Of a stretch of DNA of 7,037 nt, positions 1 to 6,767 are shown piece after piece. Origin of the DNA: Chloroflexota bacterium (GTDB lineage Bacteria; Chloroflexota; Anaerolineae; DTPP01). The notes beneath the pieces were generated by a model. It saw only the letters and a list, made by a program, of their open reading frames with translations. It had not been told where the DNA came from and searched no databases. The stretch covers positions 1 through 7,037 of the forward strand of contig JAAYZY010000244.1 of assembly GCA_012514615.1 (NCBI GenBank), given 5' to 3'. Within the stretch, counting starts at the first letter, position 1. Every line of letters begins with the position of its first letter. Position numbers and translations under genes: made by a program.

Positions 1-101
1 ATGCGAGCCACCATCTGCGACGAAGTGAGCAGGTCGCCGGGCCTCTCGTCGGCCCGCAGACGCTGGGGCCGTTGGGTTGATGCCAGAGTCTCCACGGTCA
101 T
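1..101 (-). CDS. N-terminal fragment of a third operon gene (3' end outside window), possible helix-turn-helix protein
   Basis: The ATG at 101-99 has a strong purine-rich ribosome binding site and opens a frame that continues past the window edge: 33 codons, beginning MTVETLASTQRPQRLRAD and ending with the segment GDLLTSSQMVAR. The polar, basic first 20 residues look like a disordered tail. The pattern L-L-T-x-x-x-x-A is how many excisionase/MerR-like helix-turn-helix domains begin (first helix after a Thr or Ser, then usually LGVS). The sequence that would prove this lies outside the window, so the functional hint is weak. The gene is co-directional and 32 bases from the NTPase-TPR stop, consistent with one operon. 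Confidence 0.55.
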   Translation of the reverse strand, partial: MTVETLASTQRPQRLRADERPGDLLTSSQMVAR

Positions 102-108
102 CCGCAAT

Positions 109-117
109 CTCCCTCCC
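109..117 (-). promoter_or_regulatory. Ribosome binding site of the downstream gene
   Basis: On the minus strand GGGAGGGAG is followed by seven bases (ATTGCGG) and an ATG at 101-99. It lies in the 32-base gap (102-133) after the TAG stop of the NTPase-TPR gene. That gap holds no visible terminator hairpin, so read-through from the big gene is expected. Confidence 0.65.
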
Positions 118-133
118 TCGCTCTGGCGGGGCG

Positions 134-3100
134 CTACGCCTTCTGCCGAGGGATGAACCCCAGGGCGCTGACGGCAGCGAACTGCTTGTAGGCGTCGGCG
201 TTGCCCGGCTCCAGCTTCAGCACCCGGCGGAAGCAGTCCAGCGCCTCGGGATACTCCTTCAGGTTCTTGTGCATCAGGCCAGCCCGGTAGTAGTGTTCGG
301 CCACCTTGGGCTCCAGGTGAACGGCGATGCGGTAGTGCTTCAGGGCATCGGGGAACCGCTCGGCCAGTTCGTAGCTACGCCCAAGCTCGGCGTGGGCAGC
401 GGCAGCATCTGGATCCAACTGCACCATCTTGGAGAAGTGCTCGATAGCCATATCCAGATAGCCCAGTTCGCGGCAGAGCTCGCCCACTTCTCGGTGCAGG
501 CTGGCGTTCTCGGCCGATAGGGAGACCGCCTGGCGATAGGCCTGCAGCGCCTCGTCCATGCGCCCTTCGCTGGCGAAGAGCCGCCCCATCTCCACATAGG
601 CTGGCGAGGCCTCCGGATTCGCTTCCAGCACCTGCTCCAGGAGGGCAAGGGCGGCATCGTTTTGGCCCAGCAAGCGGCGCACCCGAGCCGCACCGACGCG
701 GTGTCCCTCTGCTTCAGGGGCCAGCTCCGCAGCCCGTTCCAGGTGGGCCAGGGCATCGGTCAGCCGGCCTTGGCCTTCCAAGGCTTGCCCCAGCGCAGCC
801 CAGGCCTGGGCCTGCTCGGGTTCCTCACCCAGGAGCTGCCGCAGCTTGACCTCGGCCTCACTCCAGCGCTTCAAGCCCATGAGAACCTGAGCCGTTTCCA
901 GGGTGTATGCCGAGTTGTCGGGGTCCAGCTCTTCTGCCCGCTGGCAGGCCGCCAGAGCTACTTCGGCCTTGCCCGTCTGGCGGCGCAACTGCCCCAGCTC
1001 TGCGTACCAAGCCGCTTGGTCGGGCTGCAGCTTCAGGGCAGCTTCCAGGTACTCGGCGGCCGTCTCCGGCCTCCGCAGGTGGGCATAGGCCCGCGCCGCC
1101 CACGCCAGGTGCCGGGGCTCGCCCGGAGCCAGCTCCACCGCCGCCAAGAACGACTCTACCGCGGACTGGTATCGGGCCTCCTTCAGGTAAAGCGCACCCA
1201 GGGCATGGTGCCAATCGGGCTGCTCGGCGTTCAAGCGCACCGCTTCCTCCAGGCTGGAGATCGCCTCGTGCACTTGGCCGGCCGTGGCCAGGGTCTGGGC
1301 CAACGCCTGGTGGTAGCGCCCCAGGTCTGGGGCCAGGGCGATGGCTTCGCGGAAGGCGCTGGACGCGTCAGCCAGCTTGCCCATCAGCCGCTGGGCGATG
1401 CCGAGCTCGTACCAGGCATCGGCTTCCCGTGCGCAGAGGGCCGTCGCCCGCCGCAGCGCCCGAACGCTCTCGTCGAAACGGCCCAGCAGGCGCAGCAGCC
1501 GTCCGGCGCTCAGGTGGTACTGGGCCTCCTCAGGGGCCAGCTGCACAGCCTGGTCAAACCTCATGAGAGCCGCGTGGTGATCGCCGTGGAGGAAGGCCAG
1601 CAGACCCAGCTCGTGGTAGTCATCGGCCTGGTCCGGCTCCAGGGCCACGGCTGTCTCCAGCGCCGCGATCCCCTCCTCCGCCTCCATCTCCTGCAAGACG
1701 GCGTCGGCCGGCCGATCCCGGTGCTCCGACACCGCTTGGGAAGCCATGCGGCGGACCAGACGCCCCAGCACCCGCCGGTAGGAGGCGTTTTCCGGGGCCA
1801 GCATGATGGCCGCGCCATAGCTCTGGCGAGCCGACTGCCGTTCGCCTTGCGCCTCTTGCGCTTGGCCCAGCGAGAATTGCACCCCCGCATCATTCGGCAG
1901 CAGCTCCGCCGCCTCCTGCAGCATCTCCACCGCCTGCTGGTACTCCTTCGCCTCCAGCAGCGCGCAGCCGAAGCTCCGCAGGTAGCGCCCTTCGTCGGCC
2001 GCTAAGACCGTCGCGGCCCGCAGGTGCTCCACGGCCTCTTGCAGTCGACCGTCCTCGCGGTGGATCTCACCCAGCAGGTAGTGCAGCTCTGGGTCATCGG
2101 TGTGCACTGAGACCGCCTGGGTCAGGGCTGCCCGCGCCCCCACCCGATCATCCATGGCCAGCATGACCACGGCCATCTCCCGCTGGTAGCGCCCATTCTG
2201 CGGCGAGAGCCGCACGGCGCTCTTCAGTTCAGCCAGCGCCTCCGATAGCTGGCCGGCTTGCTCGTAGGCCATGCCCAGTTGGAAGTGGTTCTCGGCGCGC
2301 CCGGGGTTCAGGGCCACGGCACGGATCAGCACATCGATGGCTGGCGTGGGCTCGCCTAGGGTCAGCAGCAAGGCGCCCAGCTTCTCGGCATACTCCACCC
2401 GGGTAGCCGCCAGGGATACCGCCTGTTCGTAGGCCCGCCTAGCTGTCGCCAGATCGCCCTGGCGTTCGGCCAAGGCGCCGGCCAAGAAGTGCAGCGCGGC
2501 ATCGCTGGGCTCGGCATGTAGGGCCGCGTCCAATGCCTGCATGGTGAGGGCGGTGTCTTCCGTCTTGGCCAGCTCGTGGGCCAGATGGCGGTACAGCGAA
2601 CCATCGTCAGCCCGGGCTGCCAGCGCCTGGCGGAAGGCCGTAATCGACTCGTCTTCTTGGCCCCGGCTACCGTGCAGGCGGCCCAGTTCCAGATAGGCCT
2701 GCCCGCACGAGGGGTCTTGGCTCAGGGCATGGGCCAACACATTGGCGGCCTCATCCAGTCGCCCGGCTCGGCGCAGCATCCCGCCCAACAAGGAGCGGTA
2801 GTAGGCGTTGTCGGGGGCCAACCTGACAGCCTCTTGGCTCTGCTCCAGCGCCTCATCGAACCACCCTTTGACGCCGTACAGTTCTGCCAGCTCCACCCTC
2901 AGGTGCGGCGCCGCCGGCGCAAGGCCAATGGCCTCCTCCAACGCGCCCAGGGCTGCCTCTGCATCCCCAGCCTGCCATTTCAGCAAACCGAAAGCCCGAC
3001 GAGCCTCAGCGTCTTCGGGGGCCAGTTCGGCGGCCTTGTCAGCCTGCCGCACCGCGGCCTCCAGCAGGCCGCGAGAAGAGTACAGGCGGGCAAGGTCCCG

Positions 3101-6100
3101 GCGCGCCTCAGCCAGAGTGGGGTCGAGTTCCGCCGCCCGCTCCATGGTTGTCAAGGCCGCCTCACGGTCACCTAGCCCTTCCAGCACCAGGGCCAGGGCG
3201 TGCTGGGCATGGGCATCCTCGGGGTCGATCTCCACCGCCCGATCCAGGGCCGCTCTGGCCTCGGTCAGGCTGCCGGCCGCTTGGTGGGCCGAGGCCAACT
3301 GCTGCAAGCCCTGAGCGTCATCGGGTCGCAGCTCCACCGCTCGCTGGAACGCCTTGAGCGCCAGCTCCGAACGCCCCAGTTGCTGGAGCAGTCCACCGTA
3401 CTCCGCCCACAGGTCTGGTGCGCCTTGCAGCGTTTGCAGAGCGTCGGCGTAGGCCTCCTCGGCCGCCTCCAGATCCCCCTGAGCCCGGAAGAGCAGCGCC
3501 CGCTCTCGGTGAACCTCGGGCAGGTCTCGGGAGATGGAAAGGATGCGCTCGATCTCCTCCATCGCCTCATCGGACTGACCAGCACGGCGCAGGGCTCGAG
3601 CCAGTTCCAAGCGCAGGCCGGCGTTGGAGGGGTCTTGCTGCACCGCTTGCCGGTACGATTGGAGCGCCCGAGCCAGGTCGCCCTGTTGACCAGCCACCGC
3701 CGCCAGGATGCTGTGCAGACTGCTGTCGTGGGGCAGGCGTTCCAAGGCCGCCTCGGCCTGGGCCGCCGCCTCTTGCAGCCGCCCCAACCTGAAGGCCACC
3801 CGCGCCACCTGGCGGCGGAAAGCGGCGTTGCCAGGCTGCTTGCGCACCGCGCTGCGGTAGTGCCCCAGGGCTCTCTCCAGGTCGCCCAGCCCCAGGTAGG
3901 CATCGGCCAACTGCGCATGGCCTTCGGCTGTGTAGCCCAACACAGCCGAAGCCGCCGTGAGGTGCTCAACGGCCTCGGAGTACTCGCCCAGCTTCAGGCA
4001 GACCCGCCCCAAGGCCGCTTGCAGTTGGGCGGCTTGCGGCATCGAGGTCAACGAGGCAGCCAAGGCTTCCTTGGCCTTGTCAGGCTGCCCCTGAGCTTCC
4101 AGAGAAGCCGCCAGCCCCCGTGCGACGGCCCCCGCCTCCCCATCCAGGTCCAGCGCCCGTCGGTAAGCTCGCTCAGCCTCAGGCGCTGCCCCCAAGGTCA
4201 GGTGCAGCCGCCCTACCGCCGCGTAGGCCTGAGCGTCGGCAGGCTGCAGCCGCGCCGCCTCCATGAGGTGCTGCAGCGCATTCTCGTACTCCTGGTCGCC
4301 CTCCAGCGCCTGCCCCAGAAGGAAGTGGGCCTCGGCCAGGTTCGGGGCCAGAGCCACCGCCGTCTCCAGGCTGGCACGGGCAGCGCGCCATTCGCCGCCG
4401 GCCAGCTCCAAGCGCCCCAGCGCCACGTGGGCGGCGGCGCACTGGGGGGCCAGGGTCACCGCCTGGCCGTAGGCCGCGCGGGCGCTGCCGTGCTGCCGAA
4501 TCGTCTCCAGCGCCTGCCCCAGTTCCAGGTACCATTCGCCCTCGGGGCTGCTGGCCAAGCGCACCGCTTCGCCCAACGCCTCCACTGCATGGCGCAACTG
4601 CCCGCTGCGTCGATAGGCCCGCCCCAAGCGGAACCACAGCGAGGCATCGGCGCTTTGGCTGTCCACCGCATCACGGTAGGCCTCGGCCGCCAGGTCGGGC
4701 CGGTCCCAGGCTTCGCAGACCTGCCCCAACGCCAGCCGCCAAGGCACACGCCCCGGTTCCAGCGCCAGGGCTCTGTGCAGGCTCTCCACGGCAGCCGGCC
4801 ACTCCTCGGCCTGGGCCAGGGCCATCCCCAGCAGGTAATGGTACTCGGCCTGGTGTGGGTAGTCCTCGGCCGCCCTCTGCAGCGCCTCCTGCCCCTGCTC
4901 TACCCAACCGAGCCCCAGACAGGCGCGACCCAACTCGGCCGCGGCCTGCCCATCCCACGGGGCGGGGTACGTCTCTTCGGCCAGCAGGCGCTCGGCTTCC
5001 CCATAGCGCCCCGTATCGTTCAGGATGGCAGCAGCCAGGCAACGACTCTCGGCCCGCATGGGCTCCCAGCGCTCGGCTTCAGCCAGGGCAGCCAACGCAT
5101 CGTCAGGCCGACACAGGTCACGCTGCACCACCCCCACCTGATAGCTCAACGCGCTGTGCAGACCCAGCACGCCCACCCGGGCCTCTTCCAACTGGGCCAG
5201 CGACTCGGTCAGACGCCCAGCCATGCCCAGGGCCAGCCCCAAATCGGCAGTGCGGAAGATGTTGCCCGGCGGTTCGATGGGCCGCCCCTCATGAGCCAAC
5301 TGCGCCACGAAGAGCGGCAGCGTGCCGTCAGAAGGCGCAGAGCCCAAGCGCTCCAACACGCCGCTCAGCAGGAGCTCGCTGGCCCGCTGCCCCAGGCCCT
5401 GGGCCCGCAGCAGCCCCGCCAGGCGGTAGATGACCGATGTGGGGATCGGCCCGTCCAACAGGCCCGGCGGCAAGACGGCCGCGTTGGCATCTGGCTGCAG
5501 AGAGCGGATGCAGTGGGCCGCCAGGCGCAGCACCCCGTCGCTCTGGTGGTGACGCAAGAGCGTCTGCAACAGCTCGCCGGCGTCTGACTGCAGCGCGCAC
5601 AGGAACTCCATGGTCGTTGCCCAGCCTTCGGGCCACCCGGGAACGCCTGCCAGAGCAGCCACACTGGTCTCGCCTTGCTGCAGAGCAGCTTCGAGCCCTC
5701 GGGCAGCGAAGTAGTCGGCCAGGAGAGGGTACGGGAAGCGGAGCGCCTTGCGGTCGTCGGTCAGCGCCAAGATGCCAGCATCCAGCGCCTGGGGCAAGGG
5801 CGGTTCTGCCCCATCGCCCAGGGCCGCTTGGCTCGCCTCGCGGGTGATCTGGGCAACGCCTTCGCGCTTCAGCGTGAACGCCAGGCGGTCCAGCCACTCC
5901 CACAGCCTCTCCTGGCTGCCGGCAGCCTCCTCAGCCGTCACGCGGCGCAGCAGCAACGGAAGGGCCCGCTCCACCAGCAGCTTGGCCAGAGCGCCGGCCG
6001 AGAGCTTGTGACCGTCCAGGCAGATCTCGGCCACCACGCGCAAGAACAGGGGGATGCGCACCAGGTCCCACAGCGCCGGGTTCGACTCCAGTTGGCGCAG

Positions 6101-6754
6101 CAACCAGGTGACCACCTCCGCCGGCAACAGCTCGTCCAGATACTTGCGGATGGCAGCGTCGGTCAGGGGCAGCATCTCAGCCACCACCACACCGTCCAAC
6201 AGAGCCCGGTAGGTGGGCAGGCTGGTTTCACGGCAGGCCAGCACACAGACTCGCTGCGACTCCGTTCCATTCTCCAGCCACGACTCGATCTCGGCCAGGG
6301 CATAGGTATCGGTCACCAGGTCCAGGTTGTCCAGGAAGAGGGAGACCGGCTGCGACCGCAGGAAAGCCCGCACATCCTCCGCGTCGAGGTGGAGCTGACA
6401 AGAGGCAAAGGTGCGCTGCAGCAGGTCCACCAGGCGCACGCCGCGTTGGAGCCCTTGCAGGTCCACGTAGAACGGCACCCGCGGCTCCGTCGCTCCGCCA
6501 TCCTTCAGCCAGGCTTCGCCCATGTCCCGAGCCAGCCGCTGCAGCAGCGCCGTCTTGCCTTGACCTGGACCGCCGCTGACTACCAAGCGGCGGTTGCGCT
6601 GCAGCACCTCGCCCACCGTCCGCGGCAGGCAGCCGGCCTGCTCGCCCCGCAAGCGCAGTTGCGGCTCCAGGTAGGGCGCCTCCCACGAGAGCTTCTGCTG
6701 GCCCTGAAGATGGAGAAGATAGCGCTGAAGAACCTGTGTACTGAGAGCTGCCAT
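134..6754 (-). CDS. Giant NACHT-like (STAND) NTPase with about 49 tetratricopeptide repeats
   Basis: This 2206-residue protein has no fused effector that I can recognise. Residues 1-50 are a short lead-in. The Walker A motif is GGPGQGKT at 61-68 and the Walker B motif is VSLFLDNLD at 137-145. A sensor-like strand ending in CRET is at 171-177, followed by MLPLTDAAIRKYL (194-206) and NPALWDLVRIPLFL (225-238), both typical of NACHT NTPases. LRFPYPLLADYFAAR (338-352) matches the conserved segment found after NACHT domains. Residues 501-2185 form about 49 near-perfect 34-residue TPRs, capped by 2186-2206. No signal peptide or membrane helix is seen, so it is probably cytoplasmic. By family it should be an ATP- or GTP-controlled switch whose TPR superhelix binds proteins; ligand and output are unknown. 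A MalT-like transcription regulator is unlikely because no DNA-binding domain is visible. The start is chosen from the ribosome binding site and 11-base spacing. It lies between a membrane-protein gene and a third co-directional gene. Confidence 0.93.
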   Translation of the reverse strand: MAALSTQVLQRYLLHLQGQQKLSWEAPYLEPQLRLRGEQAGCLPRTVGEVLQRNRRLVVSGGPGQGKTALLQRLARDMGEAWLKDGGATEPRVPFYVDLQGLQRGVRLVDLLQRTFASCQLHLDAEDVRAFLRSQPVSLFLDNLDLVTDTYALAEIESWLENGTESQRVCVLACRETSLPTYRALLDGVVVAEMLPLTDAAIRKYLDELLPAEVVTWLLRQLESNPALWDLVRIPLFLRVVAEICLDGHKLSAGALAKLLVERALPLLLRRVTAEEAAGSQERLWEWLDRLAFTLKREGVAQITREASQAALGDGAEPPLPQALDAGILALTDDRKALRFPYPLLADYFAARGLEAALQQGETSVAALAGVPGWPEGWATTMEFLCALQSDAGELLQTLLRHHQSDGVLRLAAHCIRSLQPDANAAVLPPGLLDGPIPTSVIYRLAGLLRAQGLGQRASELLLSGVLERLGSAPSDGTLPLFVAQLAHEGRPIEPPGNIFRTADLGLALGMAGRLTESLAQLEEARVGVLGLHSALSYQVGVVQRDLCRPDDALAALAEAERWEPMRAESRCLAAAILNDTGRYGEAERLLAEETYPAPWDGQAAAELGRACLGLGWVEQGQEALQRAAEDYPHQAEYHYLLGMALAQAEEWPAAVESLHRALALEPGRVPWRLALGQVCEAWDRPDLAAEAYRDAVDSQSADASLWFRLGRAYRRSGQLRHAVEALGEAVRLASSPEGEWYLELGQALETIRQHGSARAAYGQAVTLAPQCAAAHVALGRLELAGGEWRAARASLETAVALAPNLAEAHFLLGQALEGDQEYENALQHLMEAARLQPADAQAYAAVGRLHLTLGAAPEAERAYRRALDLDGEAGAVARGLAASLEAQGQPDKAKEALAASLTSMPQAAQLQAALGRVCLKLGEYSEAVEHLTAASAVLGYTAEGHAQLADAYLGLGDLERALGHYRSAVRKQPGNAAFRRQVARVAFRLGRLQEAAAQAEAALERLPHDSSLHSILAAVAGQQGDLARALQSYRQAVQQDPSNAGLRLELARALRRAGQSDEAMEEIERILSISRDLPEVHRERALLFRAQGDLEAAEEAYADALQTLQGAPDLWAEYGGLLQQLGRSELALKAFQRAVELRPDDAQGLQQLASAHQAAGSLTEARAALDRAVEIDPEDAHAQHALALVLEGLGDREAALTTMERAAELDPTLAEARRDLARLYSSRGLLEAAVRQADKAAELAPEDAEARRAFGLLKWQAGDAEAALGALEEAIGLAPAAPHLRVELAELYGVKGWFDEALEQSQEAVRLAPDNAYYRSLLGGMLRRAGRLDEAANVLAHALSQDPSCGQAYLELGRLHGSRGQEDESITAFRQALAARADDGSLYRHLAHELAKTEDTALTMQALDAALHAEPSDAALHFLAGALAERQGDLATARRAYEQAVSLAATRVEYAEKLGALLLTLGEPTPAIDVLIRAVALNPGRAENHFQLGMAYEQAGQLSEALAELKSAVRLSPQNGRYQREMAVVMLAMDDRVGARAALTQAVSVHTDDPELHYLLGEIHREDGRLQEAVEHLRAATVLAADEGRYLRSFGCALLEAKEYQQAVEMLQEAAELLPNDAGVQFSLGQAQEAQGERQSARQSYGAAIMLAPENASYRRVLGRLVRRMASQAVSEHRDRPADAVLQEMEAEEGIAALETAVALEPDQADDYHELGLLAFLHGDHHAALMRFDQAVQLAPEEAQYHLSAGRLLRLLGRFDESVRALRRATALCAREADAWYELGIAQRLMGKLADASSAFREAIALAPDLGRYHQALAQTLATAGQVHEAISSLEEAVRLNAEQPDWHHALGALYLKEARYQSAVESFLAAVELAPGEPRHLAWAARAYAHLRRPETAAEYLEAALKLQPDQAAWYAELGQLRRQTGKAEVALAACQRAEELDPDNSAYTLETAQVLMGLKRWSEAEVKLRQLLGEEPEQAQAWAALGQALEGQGRLTDALAHLERAAELAPEAEGHRVGAARVRRLLGQNDAALALLEQVLEANPEASPAYVEMGRLFASEGRMDEALQAYRQAVSLSAENASLHREVGELCRELGYLDMAIEHFSKMVQLDPDAAAAHAELGRSYELAERFPDALKHYRIAVHLEPKVAEHYYRAGLMHKNLKEYPEALDCFRRVLKLEPGNADAYKQFAAVSALGFIPRQKA
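200..2908 (-). repeat. Higher-order 68-residue (204 bp) alternation in TPRs 24-49
   Basis: In residues 1283-2185, repeats fall into two alternating classes. Even-numbered repeats carry an aromatic residue or His at position 4 in 11 of 13 cases and Gly at position 8 in 12 of 13 (GQAYLELG, AENHFQLG, PELHYLLG, ADAWYELG, PDWHHALG, AQAWAALG). Odd-numbered repeats instead carry Tyr or His at position 3 in 11 of 13 cases, often followed by basic residues or His (AYYRSLLG, GRYQREMA, GRYLRSFG, ASYRRVLG, AQYHLSAG, GRYHQALA), and position 8 is Gly or Ala about equally. The even-to-odd junction often reads LAPDN, LSPQN or LAPEN. The pattern implies a two-repeat unit; it is not clear in repeats 1-23. Counts are by eye. 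Confidence 0.65.
1628..1786 (-). other. Enlarged TPR (repeat 35) with a charged 19-residue insertion
   Basis: Residues 1657-1709 make one repeat of 53 rather than 34 residues. It begins as a normal first helix (ASYRRVLGRLVRR) and ends as a normal second helix (IAALETAVALEPDQ). The extra material sits between them, about residues 1671-1694 (DNA 1673-1744). It reads roughly MASQAVSEHRDRP then ADAVLQEMEAEE, so it is highly charged and could form a short extra helix. The odd/even phase of the flanking repeats is kept, so this is an insertion inside one repeat rather than a broken pair. Confidence 0.8.
5255..6004 (-). other. Helical region linking the NTPase to the TPR array (residues about 251-500)
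   Basis: This part is mainly predicted helix. Residues 251-330 resemble the helical and winged-helix segments that follow the NTPase core in STAND proteins. The segment LRFPYPLLADYFAAR at 338-352 corresponds to the conserved aromatic motif near the end of the NACHT module, where the family more often has F-x-H; here the position after the aromatic is occupied by PYP. Residues 360-500 (LAGVPGWPEGWATTMEFL and onwards) have no clear 34-residue phase and may hold degenerate helical repeats. In known STAND proteins this region holds the switch in its off state and passes sensor-domain movement to the NTPase; that role here is inferred. Confidence 0.6.
6005..6604 (-). other. NACHT-like P-loop NTPase domain (residues about 51-250)
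   Basis: The strand RLVVS leads into Walker A GGPGQGKT (DNA 6551-6574). The second strand, VPFYVDLQ (residues 93-100), is typical of NACHT cores. Walker B VSLFLDNLD (DNA 6320-6346) keeps two acidic residues, D142 and D145. The usual NACHT form has a small residue after the first Asp and a Glu after the second (D-G-x-D-E); here these are Asn143 and Leu146. The sensor strand RVCVLACRE and the PLTDAAIRKYL segment follow in the expected order. Nucleotide binding is well supported. Hydrolysis is likely but less certain because of the divergent Walker B. Assignment to NACHT rather than another STAND clade rests on motif order alone. Confidence 0.85.
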
Positions 6755-6758
6755 GCAA

Positions 6759-6767
6759 CACCCCCTC
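6759..6767 (-). promoter_or_regulatory. Ribosome binding site of the NTPase-TPR gene
   Basis: Read on the minus strand this is GAGGGGGTG, followed by TTGC and the ATG at 6754-6752. The GAGG core overlaps the TGA stop of the upstream gene. This decides the start: the open frame continues upstream to 7018, but that extension has non-coding composition, overlaps the membrane-protein gene, and would put the NTPase behind 88 unlikely residues. The overlap of stop and ribosome binding site suggests translational coupling. Confidence 0.7.

Larger units (their letters stand above)
200..5254 (-). repeat. Array of about 49 tandem TPRs (34 residues, 102 bp each), residues 501-2185
   Basis: The repeats follow the TPR pattern: Leu-Gly or Leu-Ala at positions 7-8, Gly near 15, Ala at 20, a bulky residue at 24, Ala at 27 and often Pro at 32. 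Typical examples are those starting AEYHYLLGMA, AENHFQLGMA and ADAWYELGIA. I could lay out 49 in a row with no gap. All are 34 residues except the first (33, degenerate), two with one extra loop residue (after residues 601 and 737) and one with 19 extra residues (1657-1709). Repeats 1-4 are the weakest. Residues 2186-2206 (ADAYKQFAAVSALG...) form the capping helix. TPR arrays fold into right-handed superhelices with about 7-8 repeats per turn, so this would make around six turns. Sequences of neighbouring repeats differ clearly, which points to an old array rather than recent expansion. Confidence 0.93.

Noticed and set aside
102..133. Terminator between the big gene and the downstream gene
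   Set aside because: The gap is only 32 bases, holds the next ribosome binding site, and shows no hairpin followed by a T-run on the minus strand.
77..520. Plus-strand open frame across the end of the big gene and the downstream start
   Set aside because: It covers two well-supported minus-strand starts and ends, has low-information composition and shows no ribosome binding site.
662..2005. A 447-codon open frame on the plus strand
   Set aside because: It is antisense to the TPR array with the same mirror-frame composition, and its pseudo-repeats come from the 102-bp repeat on the other strand. No ribosome binding site or domain is visible.
200..5254. Recent DNA-level expansion or slippage of the 102-bp repeats
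   Set aside because: Neighbouring repeats differ in many residues and in codons even where residues agree, for example the GQALEG segments of repeats 10 and 44. I found no near-identical adjacent units by eye.
3200..5587. A 795-codon open frame on the plus strand
   Set aside because: It lies wholly antisense to the TPR array. Its product is rich in Gln, Arg, Leu, Gly and Pro with no fold-like pattern, and GC-rich repetitive coding DNA commonly leaves such long mirror frames. The minus-strand frame is a clear TPR protein.
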